In this document: piece after piece, positions 16,640 to 27,400 of the stretch
How positions within the stretch are numbered: the stretch's first letter is position 1
How the letters are laid out: the number at the start of each line of letters is the position of its first letter
Assembly: GCF_900167115.1 (NCBI RefSeq)
Contig: NZ_FUXZ01000006.1
Coordinates: forward strand, 48,528-112,527
Length of the DNA stretch: 64,000 nt
Reading direction: 5' to 3'
Source: Eubacterium uniforme
GTDB lineage: Bacteria > Bacillota > Clostridia > Lachnospirales > Lachnospiraceae
The notes under the pieces: generated by a model
Database searches by the model: none
The model's input: the letters and a program-made list of their open reading frames with translations, nothing else
Told to the model about the DNA's origin: nothing
Made by a program: the position numbers and the translations under genes

Positions 16640-17758
16640 CTACTTCATATATATTTCTTTAAGTACATCAAACTCTTTTTTCGTAATAATATAAAGATCC
16701 CCTTTCGAACGAGTTAACGCGACATATAGCTTATTTAATGTTACAGTTTTTAATTTAGAAGAAGAAAAATTATCATCCATTAGTTCCTCCGTACTTCCAT
16801 TTAAAATAACACAAGCTGATTCATATGTATCCCCCTTTGAATATGACCAATTGATTGCATTAAAAGAATACTTTGAAGAATTATCAAATACAAGTTTTTT
16901 TATATTCTTATCATCAATTATCTTTTTCACATCTAAAGGTCTTATTATTGCTCCTGAATTTACTTCTGCAGAATATATTCTGATTCCTAACTTTTTCCTA
17001 ACGAATGAACATATTTCTTCAGAACAACGTCTTGAATAAATCAAAGATGTTTCATCAACGTCAAATCTCTCTCCTTGCAATTTCTCGATAAAATCATCAT
17101 AACAAATATATGTTTTCCCCATTTTAAAAGGTTTACCAGAATTGTTTTGTCCCGATACAGAATGTTGATAATAATCTCCTACCAAAAAAATATTTGTTAG
17201 ATATTTTGATAATTTCACTATCAACTCATAATCATATTCTCTAAAGTCCTGAAACTCATCTATCATTACATTATCAAAGAAACGATTCAACCTCATAGCC
17301 GCTGTTCGAACAAGTGAATTCCGTCCCTGCTTAATATACATAGCTAATTCGGACAACGTTTCACAATAGTATTGTTTTTTTTCATCCATATAATGCCAAA
17401 TACAGTCTTTTTTTCTATATTTTTTGTTAATCACATAGTGACTATCAACTTTTATTCTCTGTTCAGGCGGCTTTTTTATAGTTATGCTCGTTTCATCATA
17501 ACTATAATCTTCACCAAAAAAATCAAATATAGCAGCTTCATATGGTCGAATAAGCATATGATAAACAAACGTATCAAACGTCATAACTCTAGTCAAGTCC
17601 GGAATCTTACCATATGCTTTTATTAATTCGTTTTGGATATTTTTAATATTTGCATGCGTAAATGCTACTATTAAATTTCTCTTATCAGGCTGTATTTCAT
17701 GGCAAATATGATACGTCTTTCCTGCACCTGCAACCGCTAGTATTACTTGTTTAGCCAT
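16640..17758 (-). CDS. gajB: GajB-like UvrD-family helicase of a Gabija system
   Basis: The protein is 372 residues. Superfamily 1 helicase motifs are Walker A LAVAGAGKTYH (7-17), motif Ia AFTHANIKNI, Walker B MIDEFQDF near 165, motif III VGDYYQHSVSG near 195, and motif VI LNKLYVALTRSKGDLYII near 350. The start codon lies inside the last codons of gajA (16-bp overlap), with GGAGGAGG provided by the gajA coding sequence, so translation is coupled. In Gabija, GajB senses DNA ends or intermediates and activates the GajA nuclease. It is clearly shorter than the usual ~490 residues; the 2B-type insertions appear reduced but all core motifs are present. Confidence 0.8.
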   Translation of the reverse strand: MAKQVILAVAGAGKTYHICHEIQPDKRNLIVAFTHANIKNIQNELIKAYGKIPDLTRVMTFDTFVYHMLIRPYEAAIFDFFGEDYSYDETSITIKKPPEQRIKVDSHYVINKKYRKKDCIWHYMDEKKQYYCETLSELAMYIKQGRNSLVRTAAMRLNRFFDNVMIDEFQDFREYDYELIVKLSKYLTNIFLVGDYYQHSVSGQNNSGKPFKMGKTYICYDDFIEKLQGERFDVDETSLIYSRRCSEEICSFVRKKLGIRIYSAEVNSGAIIRPLDVKKIIDDKNIKKLVFDNSSKYSFNAINWSYSKGDTYESACVILNGSTEELMDDNFSSSKLKTVTLNKLYVALTRSKGDLYIITKKEFDVLKEIYMK

Positions 17759-19320
17759 TCAATTGCCTCCTCCACATACAAAGGAATGTTAAATTCTCTT
17801 TCCGAAATGAGCATCTGATATGCCGTATCCACCTTGTTTGCAAGCATCTTTCCTAACACCTGTCCATAATCTTTCTTATGAAATAAATATTTAGCATCTT
17901 TTTGAACAGGAATCATATCATCAAGTTTTTCTTTATTACAGTTATAAACACATGCTTCCCAAGTCCAATCATCAATTGTAGTCCCCATAAAAATATGTTG
18001 TTTTTCATTACGCTGATTGAATTTACTTGCATCATCAATTTTAGTTTGGTCATGATCATTGTCTGTTATTACAGCTATTCTTTTATCCGTTTTACTTGCA
18101 ATCTCCAAATATCTCTTATAAGAAATACCATCACAAGATATTATTGAGATTCCATCTTTTTCAATAGTTCTTCCAGTTTTCTTTTCGTAAAATTTCGGTA
18201 ACAACAAATACTCTGTAGCTCCTTCTACAAGAATTACTTTTTTTGATAATAAAAGTTGTAGACAACCATTATCATCTGCCTTTTCGAAGAAAGCTGATGT
18301 TTGCGAATCAACATTTTTTAATGATAAAAAGCGATTTTCTGAAATCCAAATTACATTTCCAAGATTTAGCCTACTAGCAATCATATTACTATGCGTAGTC
18401 AGAATAATTTGAGAGTCTTCTTCATGATCCATTATTTGTTGGAGCATTTGCTTTAAATTTGTGAAACACAAGTGATTTTCAGGTTCCTCAATCAAAATCG
18501 TATCAATATTATCTTCACGATTAAGTGCTATTTGTGTTTTTACTAAACTTTCCATTCCACTTCCTTTATTCTCCAATGGAATAGAATCTTCATACACCGA
18601 TAAAATGCTTTCTAACACAACTTTCTTATTATCTATTCCAAATCGTCTTCTAGTATCAATATCAGGAAGATTTACATCCTCAAAAGATGTATTTAGTTTT
18701 TCTCTAAATGCATTCTTAGCTTTGAGTTTAGTATCATTACTATAAATATTTGAAAAAAGCGATCTATTAAAAAAGTTAAATGCTGACGATTTTGAAGTTT
18801 CTGACGTATCAATAAATAAATTCTTTATTGGTCTCTTAGCCATCTTATATGGTAAATTTGCATATGTCTGCCATGTCAAAGAATAATACTCATATGGTAT
18901 TTTCCCATCATTAATTGATTCTGCTAATTCCTCAGAAAAATCCTCATCAAATTTACATTCAAATCTAATCCCATACTTTTCTTCACCACGATTACCATTT
19001 ATATGGTTTTCTCCATAAAAATCGATACTTCGCGGTGTATTATCAAGTTCCAAATCTACTTCAATAATTATTTTTGGCAATGTATCTACACTAGGAATAT
19101 TTTTAAAAATACCAACATTTTCCAAATTAAATAAATCTTGTAATACAGATTTATCTGCATTACAATACTGCTGATTAAGTACAATCCGAATAGCCTCTAG
19201 TATTGTACTTTTACCCGCTTCGTTTTCTCCCACTAATATACTCAAGCATTCATTAAACTCTATCTCAAAATGTTCAAAACGCTTTAAACCATCAATATAT
19301 AAATTCTTTACATATCCCAT
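17743..19320 (-). CDS. gajA: GajA-like OLD-family ATPase-TOPRIM nuclease of a Gabija system
   Basis: The protein is 525 residues. The N-terminal ABC-type ATPase has Walker A VGENEAGKST (30-39), signature GSGMESLVKTQ, Walker B DTILIEEPENHL near 278 and switch His ILTTHSNMIASR. The C-terminal TOPRIM nuclease has KKVILVEGATEYLLLPKF near 365 and VITDNDHDQ near 421, giving the E and D-x-D metal-binding acids. Gabija GajA is a sequence-specific DNA-nicking enzyme assembled as a tetramer and held in check by nucleotides. The overlap with a UvrD-like gene is the defining Gabija arrangement; class 2 OLD-UvrD pairs are the close alternative. It starts 38 bp after the UvrD-fusion stop. Confidence 0.82.
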   Translation of the reverse strand: MGYVKNLYIDGLKRFEHFEIEFNECLSILVGENEAGKSTILEAIRIVLNQQYCNADKSVLQDLFNLENVGIFKNIPSVDTLPKIIIEVDLELDNTPRSIDFYGENHINGNRGEEKYGIRFECKFDEDFSEELAESINDGKIPYEYYSLTWQTYANLPYKMAKRPIKNLFIDTSETSKSSAFNFFNRSLFSNIYSNDTKLKAKNAFREKLNTSFEDVNLPDIDTRRRFGIDNKKVVLESILSVYEDSIPLENKGSGMESLVKTQIALNREDNIDTILIEEPENHLCFTNLKQMLQQIMDHEEDSQIILTTHSNMIASRLNLGNVIWISENRFLSLKNVDSQTSAFFEKADDNGCLQLLLSKKVILVEGATEYLLLPKFYEKKTGRTIEKDGISIISCDGISYKRYLEIASKTDKRIAVITDNDHDQTKIDDASKFNQRNEKQHIFMGTTIDDWTWEACVYNCNKEKLDDMIPVQKDAKYLFHKKDYGQVLGKMLANKVDTAYQMLISEREFNIPLYVEEAIEWLNK

Positions 19321-19358
19321 TTCAAGTCTCCAATCTTAAATGTTCTAAAAGGATAATC

Positions 19359-21458
19359 CTACACAATCAATTCACTCAATCCGCCATAACAAGAAACGCA
19401 TGCGCTCTTCCTTGCTCTAGTAAGCGCAACATAAAGTAAACATTTCTCGCCTGTTCTAAATTCTTCAAGAGAAATATCATCTTCAAAATCTGCTCTTGTT
19501 CCAAATGGAAGAACTTTTTTGTTAACTGCTACTGCGAAAACATGATCAAATTCAAGTCCTTTTACTCTATGCATAGTTGCTATTCTCACTCCTTCAAAAG
19601 AACGATCATCCGTCTTATTAGCTTTAATTTCAAAAGACTTAATACCAGCTCTCTGTAGTCCAGCAATATAATTATCAAGCAATTTATGTGTTCTTGCAAC
19701 GATACAAATATTCTTCTGTTCTACTCCAACATTTTCAAGTTCATGAATTCTATTAACCAAATAATCCAATTCTTCTTCCGGTGTTGAAAATTCTTTTATT
19801 TCAGGTTTATCTCCATGTGTAAGAGATTGGCAACCCTTACCATTATCGTAATCTTCATCCAAATCATCAAATGAAACTCCATTAAGCAAACCAAATGCAA
19901 ATTTTCGAATTTCCTCAGTTGTTCTATAATTAATCCTTAAATAACTACTTCTACCGCGTATATTAATTCCACATTTAGAAAGAACTGCTTTATTTCTATA
20001 TATTCTCTGATGTGAATCACCTACAATAAAAATATCATTTTGATGTTCATCACCTGCTAATGCTCTAAGCAATCTGAATGCACTTGGACTAAGATCCTGA
20101 CCTTCATCAACAATAATGGATGTATATTGACCTATAAGATTCTTACTTTCAAGAATCTTTCGGCATTCATACATTGCAGTCTCAACATCTCGTTGCATTC
20201 TTTCGTTCATTATATTTTGGTATTCATCAAACACATCCCATATTTGCATACGAACTTTTCTGTCGAGACGTACACCTCTACCAATTCTAGATGCTTTACA
20301 GTATGACACTTTATCATATACTTCCTGGGACTGAACAACCTTAATCCACTCGTCCTTATAGAAATTTTCTACAAAACTCAAATCTCCACCTGCTATAGCA
20401 ATAGCCTCTCTCCAAGCCTTATCAACTTCTTCATCATACACAATTTGATACTCATATCCCTGTCTATGCAAAAAATTAGAAACCCACGCGTCAAGATTAA
20501 TAATATCTATTCTTTTCATTTCCTCAACAGAACAAATTTTTCTAAGGTTTTCCTTTATATCTTCTGCCAAGTTTTTTGTATAAGTAGTAAATAGAATCTT
20601 TCCATCATCTTCTAAATTAGCTGATAACATTTTTGCTCTATGCATCGCAACTACTGTTTTACCAGTTCCTGCTCCTCCTAATACTCTTGCAGGTCCATTA
20701 AAATTCTTTCCAACAACTTTACGTTGTGTTGGATGAAGGAAAATTCTCCATTTTTCAAGTGGTTCTTGCATAATAGCTTGAAGTTCTTCTTCTCCTTCAA
20801 CTATAACGAAACTCTTCTTACTCGTATCTGTTTGAAGTGCTGCCACAAAGTCATCCTCTTTAATTTCAACATGCTCTGTCTCTGGATACAATGTAGATAA
20901 AACTTCTTCTACCGTAAAACCATTTCCAAGCCATTCAAGTCCTTCAAATGCATCCTCTGGAATTGCATCTTTTAATGCATATAAACCATCTAAAGTTTTA
21001 ATAGCTTTAATCATTGGTAATTGTTCTTCTGGAAGACCAATTTTTTCAAATATGTCATCTGTAATATTTGAAAACAAAACAGGTTCATCAATTACACTTT
21101 GTTCTTCAATAACTTCTTGTACTTCAAAAATTTGCACGCTTCCTGTAATCTTATTTATTGAACATTTTTTTCTTTTCGCCCAATCATAAGCCTCATCATG
21201 ATGATCTACCCATAGCAAAATATAAACATTATTTTTTGGTTCACGAACAATAATTCCTCTGTAAGTATCATCGATTCTTACAGAATAAATATTTTTATCT
21301 ATTCCATCATTAATCTTTTCAAAATTAATCCCAGGATGCATAGGGTCATTCTTAAATTTATTAAAAAACTCAGTTACTTTTCCTTGTTTCTGTCTTGGTA
21401 ATGCTGCATATGCAGTTAAAAAATCAGATGAAATTGCTACTGTTGGCTTATTATTCAT
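19359..21458 (-). CDS. RelE-like domain fused to UvrD-type helicase (fourth gene of DISARM-like set)
   Basis: The protein is 699 residues. Residues 1-95 resemble RelE/ParE-superfamily mRNA interferase folds (SDFLTAYAALPRQKQGKV, INFEKINDG, YSVRIDDTYRGIIVRE, VYILLWVDHHDEAYDWA). A linker is followed by an SF1 helicase: HPTQRKVV Q-motif, Walker A LGGAGTGKTVVAM near 260, VDEGQDLSPSAF near 452, VGDSHQRIYRNK, and the C-terminal LLYVALTRARKSA near 680. The start overlaps the DUF1998 gene by 8 bp with GGAGG upstream, so it belongs to that transcript. RelE-UvrD fusions are known in bacterial defence contexts. Whether the N-terminal domain still acts on RNA or just binds DNA or protein is unknown; family toxins use scattered Lys/Arg/His residues that I cannot verify by eye. 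Confidence 0.72.
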   Translation of the reverse strand: MNNKPTVAISSDFLTAYAALPRQKQGKVTEFFNKFKNDPMHPGINFEKINDGIDKNIYSVRIDDTYRGIIVREPKNNVYILLWVDHHDEAYDWAKRKKCSINKITGSVQIFEVQEVIEEQSVIDEPVLFSNITDDIFEKIGLPEEQLPMIKAIKTLDGLYALKDAIPEDAFEGLEWLGNGFTVEEVLSTLYPETEHVEIKEDDFVAALQTDTSKKSFVIVEGEEELQAIMQEPLEKWRIFLHPTQRKVVGKNFNGPARVLGGAGTGKTVVAMHRAKMLSANLEDDGKILFTTYTKNLAEDIKENLRKICSVEEMKRIDIINLDAWVSNFLHRQGYEYQIVYDEEVDKAWREAIAIAGGDLSFVENFYKDEWIKVVQSQEVYDKVSYCKASRIGRGVRLDRKVRMQIWDVFDEYQNIMNERMQRDVETAMYECRKILESKNLIGQYTSIIVDEGQDLSPSAFRLLRALAGDEHQNDIFIVGDSHQRIYRNKAVLSKCGINIRGRSSYLRINYRTTEEIRKFAFGLLNGVSFDDLDEDYDNGKGCQSLTHGDKPEIKEFSTPEEELDYLVNRIHELENVGVEQKNICIVARTHKLLDNYIAGLQRAGIKSFEIKANKTDDRSFEGVRIATMHRVKGLEFDHVFAVAVNKKVLPFGTRADFEDDISLEEFRTGEKCLLYVALTRARKSACVSCYGGLSELIV

Positions 21459-24400
21459 TTATATGTCCTCCAAATACATCATTATTTATTACTTCACTGC
21501 TTAGCAGTACAGTCCAGTTTTCGTTCTTAAATACGTCAGCATAACTTTCTTGTTCTGGTAAAAGCCAAACTATTCTTTTATCTGTCCATGACATTTCGGC
21601 TTCAGCTATAGTAGCTCCAGATGATTTATCTGATAATTCAAAACCAACTACATCTGGTGCTGGAACTCCATTGTTTCTCATCTCAGTTGCACATGTTATA
21701 GCGATATCATCAATAAATTCATCCATTATATCATCCCATTTCTCATCAACAACAATGTCTGTACTTATCGTCATATCTATTGTCTCATCCTCAGAAATAA
21801 TCATTCCAAGATTACTATATATAGCCTTACTCATTCCAAGCTTAGATAAAAAGATTGCTGTACTATTAAACTGCATAACATTTACGAAATGCCAGAAACC
21901 ATTCCAATCCGCCTCATATTTGTCCGTTCTTGAATCAGGATTATCATCAATAATCGCCACAATTTTTAATGGTGCCCCCATCTTCATATCTGTCATTTCA
22001 GCCAAAGAAATTTCAGCCATCACATCTATATTTCCCATATCTTGACGTGGACGCCAAGTTCCAAATATTGCCTGTCCAAAATCATCCACATCATCTAAAG
22101 AGCCACTAGATTTTAATACAGATTTCCATTTACTACTCCACTCTCCATATAAAACCTGATTACTCATCTGTTTTGCTTCTAGTATCGACATTGCAAATGC
22201 TTTAGCGTGTGATGTAAATAAATCCTCCGCATTTGAAATAGATAAATAATCAATCAATAATTCAAAAGCATTTTCGTTTTCTGGATTAATTGCTTCAGCA
22301 TTTTCATTCTTTATAGCAGGTTTATATACTTTTCCAGACGGCATCTTCACAGATTTCAAAGTTTCTGTTCTATAATCACCTTGACTTTTAAATACATTGT
22401 GTACGTCTTTATATGTAAGCGACCATACTCTATATATTCCAGAAAGCATAATGGCCATACGTTTTAATGTATCGTCCTCGACAATATCCTTATGATAATA
22501 ATAGCCATCTGTAAATATAGCTATAGGTTTTTGGTTTCCTGTTGTTCTCTTTGGTCTTATAACAAAATCCGGACGAGATTTTACAGATATTCCCATAGAG
22601 GCATCAAAATCAACCTGTGGCTCAATTGTCCATAGATTATTACCAACCTGTAAAGAATAACCTTCTTTATCATTTACCAATGCCTTATTTACTTTTATTG
22701 GTCTTTCTGATGTACTCATCTTTTTAAAAGCACCGACAAATTCTCTTTCTAATTCACTATCAAATAAATGATTTGTATCTACTTGTGAAAGCTTTTTTAT
22801 TTCTGTTTTATTTTCTTTACCACTTAAAATGGTCTTTAATATATGTATTGCTGAGTTTCTTGATATCTCACCAATATGTTGACTCTGTCTATATGCATAC
22901 AAACACTTATAACATCCATCTTTTTGAGGATCATCATTACAGCTACAATGCTCCATCATCTCCAATGCACCTTCGAAAACATCTATAATACCATTTTCTT
23001 CATTCATAAGCTGCTTTAGATATCCTGTTCCTCCAGGTACAGAATCATAAATAACTAAATATTGTTTCCTATAATCAGCCTCAGGAACTGGAACTTCACT
23101 TACAGTTGCTCTTAAATGATCAACATTACCAAACTTCTTCTTCATTCCAAGCATAAATGCTGCTACAAATGATTCCACTCTTACATTTGAAGAATCCATT
23201 GTTGTAGCTGGAATCAAAAGACGTAAAGCTTCTGTTTCAAATTCTCTGTATAAGAAAAGACACTCCTCAAATGGATCCATAACCATAGCATTATCCTTTA
23301 CCATTTTACAGAATCTAGAATGTTTTGGTTTTTCTCCCTGTACTTGAATCTTTCCACAATACTTACAGATAGTAAAACCTTTTCTTACACCTTCATGACC
23401 AGCAACAAGCAACTTATCCCCAGTAATTGATTGTTCACCAAAGTTAATCTCACGCATAGTTGCTTTCTGAAGAAATTCATATCCCCACTTAAACTCTTTG
23501 TTGTCCATCTCATATGCTTGGATAACATCCTTATCTTCATCCACTTCTACGAGTAATTCTTTGTCATAAAACATAGATGCTCTATCTTCACTATCATCAC
23601 CAATCTGACTATCCTCTACCTTCATATTAGAATAAACCATCTGTACTTTAAACATAGGACGAACTTGTCCAGCATCTGCCCATCCTGGGCTGCCACATTT
23701 TGGACATACATGTACAGGTGTACTTGAGTCTTCGATTGAAGCATGTGAACAATTTGGACATAATCTCCATGGTTCGGATTTAGCTGTATTAATATCTACC
23801 TGATCAATTGTAAGCTTATGTCCACCAGCATAAAAACTATTTAAAGGTGCAAATTCACTAATTGCAGACGAAGCAGACCTATTGTATTCATAGGTCGTAC
23901 TCTCATACTTATTTTTTTCTCTATCATACTCGTCTTTTTCAACTCTCGTAAGAACCGCCTTTAATACAATACCTGCTTCAGGGAATGCATAATTTGGCAA
24001 TAATCCTACATCCGATAGGAAATTAAAAACATTCTTATCATTAATCTTTGTAACAACACTTGTCCATGCAACACGCTCTGCTTTTAATTCTTTTATTTGT
24101 TCATCATAAGACGAATCCTCAGGCTTATTTTCAAGAGCCTTAATCATCTTTGTAAGTTCTTTAATACTACTTTGAATACCATCTCGTTGCTTCTTCAAAT
24201 CATAAAACTCATTATAGATTTTTATATGCATAGGACTATTAGTTGTACCTTCACCCATAGCAAATTTCTTAATATCCCTAATTGAGTTTTCATCAAGACC
24301 TTCACCATTTCCCGGATTTACAGAAAATGTCTGAATAAACATTCTTACAAGTTTTGCCATATTATTCTGAACAAAATAAAGGAAATTGTTTGGGAATCTA

Positions 24401-27400
24401 TCCTTTGAATTTTCATCCAGTTTAGCTAAACATTGGCTAACTTTATCTGGAACTGACGCTGTTCCAGATTTTACCCAACAATCCATACAATATGCTGTAA
24501 ACTGTCTTGCCAATACTGCCGAAGCCTTAAGGAATACCTTTGGTGGTTCAACAGCTCCTGCTATCATTTCCATTGGGTCCTGATAAAAATATAGATCATG
24601 AGGTTTAGAATTTGCAATTGCAACTGTCAATGCATTACCATCTTTACGCCCCCCACGTCCTGCTCTTTGGGCATAATTTGCTTGAGCAGGCGGTATTGAA
24701 CTAAGTATTACTGTAGATAAATCTCCTATATCAATACCCATTTCCAAAGTTGGTGTACAAGACAAAAGATTTGGATCCCATGGCTTATGTTTATCCTTAG
24801 ATTTTTTGAATTCTCGTTCTAAATTTTCTCTATCATCTCGTTCGAGCAACCCTGTATGTTCCTTCGCTACAATACGTACAAGTTCTCCTTGACTATACAA
24901 TTTACCGTAAAAATCTAATCCTTTATCTTCTGCAATATGCATATGACCATTACAATCATGTCTTGTACAACAAGCACCTTCAAATAATTTTGCATCAGAT
25001 TCCGACATAGATATTTGTGTACCACACTCATCACAAATAAGTTGCTTTACCTTACTTGTAACTTTACACTTTTCTGGATCAATTGACCATACATCAACAC
25101 TATCCCTAGTCTCTATCTTATTTAAAAATCCTGTTCTGGTAAGTTCCTCAAGGATAATCTTCATAATATCAGTAGCATCTGATTCTAGTGAGAACATCGG
25201 AAGGTACTTATTAATCCACTTAGCATACCATGATTTAGCATCTATGCTATCAAAATTTTTATTTCTCTTAGGTCCCCGGTTTATAGCAACAAACTTCGGA
25301 ACATTAAGCCCTCTATTTACACCAGGAAGCCATCTTTTACGATCATTAGAAAGATGATAATAATCTGCACCATTACTTATAAACTGTTCAAAGGCATAGT
25401 AAGTAAATGCACCATTAGATTTCATATGATGCAAAACACCTATTACCATTCTTGTAAATGTATCTACATCTGCACTCTGCAATCTTCCAACTTCATTTGA
25501 AACTCTTTCCATTATTCTAGGAATTGCTTTTTCATACTCAAAAGAAAGCACTGAACACCCAGCTTTTTCAAGAGTTCTTCCGATTCTTGAAAGTATTCCG
25601 TACTCCATAAGTATTTCATATTTAAATCTTTGCTCAACAAAACTTAATAGTGTAGCTGCATCCTCATCATTTCTAAGTGTACCTTCGTTACACATTCTTT
25701 CATATGCACGCATCCACGTAAGATTTGAAGGTATAAAATTAGCAACAAAATAATCATCACCAAGATAGTTTTTCCAATAAGCAACGACTCTCTGAATAAA
25801 CTCATCTAAAGAATACTCTTCTGAATCAATATTAATAAAATGAGTTATTGCAGTTCTAAGTCCAAACTTCCAAGTCCTTGAATTATAAAATCCTGCATGA
25901 TGAGCAGCATCTTGAACATTATCTGTAAATGCTAAAAGTTTCTTATCATCATTAAACTTTGATGCATATAATTCCGATATTCCCGCACTTATAGCAGTCG
26001 CACTTCTTAAACCTATAAGAGACATTGTTCCTTTGCCATTACAGAAAGGACATTTATAAGCCTTAGAATTATTTCTTCCTTCAGTCTTCAAATCTGGAAC
26101 CCAAATAGGAATAGTTTTATGTCCATTTGAACAAAGAGTTTTATTTGGTTCATCAAACATAATCTCCATACACTCAGGACATAATCTCATACGATTACTT
26201 ATATTAAATGCTTCTTCTCCCTCCTTATGTGGGAACATAATTCTCACTTTGGAATCACCAGAAAAGAAAGCATTATAAAATGCTCTAATATCTCTTATCT
26301 CTACACTTCCATTATCCTCCACGGATGCCCAACCAGTCTGTCCACACTCACGACAATTTATTACAGGAAGATAATGCTTTGCCTGTTTTTCATTTAAATC
26401 TGTTGAAAGAGCATATTTAATATCCTTCTCAGCAACTTCACCAACAAGTCTTCTTAATTCTCGCATCCATACCTGAACTTGAACATTTAAAAACGGACGC
26501 AATTTGCCTGAAGAAGTTCTTATTCTTGCATGAGAAATCAATGCATAAAGAGCATCGATAACAATACTTGCTAGCTCTTCTCCTAACTTGCTCAACAATG
26601 GAAATCTCTTAATTAAGTTCTCATATACAAATGAATTTTGCATATAAGAGCCTTCCGCTTCAGCAATAATACTCTGAGTAAAATTATGATGCATAAGCTT
26701 CTTACCAAGTTCGACTCTAGCATCATCACTCATAATATCATCTAATAATGAAGTATCATCTAGCCAACAATCTAATGCAGCATATAAATACTCTTTTTCA
26801 TCTTCTCCAGAAGATAAATCTTTTACTTTAAGTGCTTCTTCCCTTGATGGTATCTTATAATCAGAAACATCATAACCACTAAAAAATTCATCTGAAGACA
26901 AACGATCTTCAGTAACAACCGCATCTTCATCAAATATTTCACCAAAAACATCCGATGCATATTCACGTATGCTCTTTGCACTATCTTTTGCACCCATTGT
27001 TGCAGAAGTTCCGATACAACAAATCTGTCCAGGCAATACATTAAGACGTGCTTTTAATCTTCTAATAAGGCATGCCAAATCTGTACCCTGAGCTCCATCA
27101 AAAGTATGAAGTTCATCAACAGCAATATATTTCAATGTATCTGGAAGGTTATTCTTCCATAGTTCAGCATCCTTAGGTCTAACCAAAAGATAATCCAACA
27201 TCTTATAGTTAGTCATAAGGATATCAGGTGGTGCTGCAAGAAGAGTTTCATGGTCCGTAATAACCTTATCTGGAAGCATCATCTTTGCAGATGAATGCTC
27301 CTGTCCTCCTACATACATTCCAACACGAACATTCGCTGATTTAAGTTCAGGACTTCTATCAACAAGTTCTGCAATACGCTTTGCCTGATCCGATGCTAAA

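Noticed and set aside
26823..27041. Short minus-strand frames inside large genes (e.g. 26823-27041, 34594-34785, 57293-57529)
   Set aside because: Out of frame with the main helicase or dehydrogenase genes, no start signals, and Leu/Gln-rich shadow composition.
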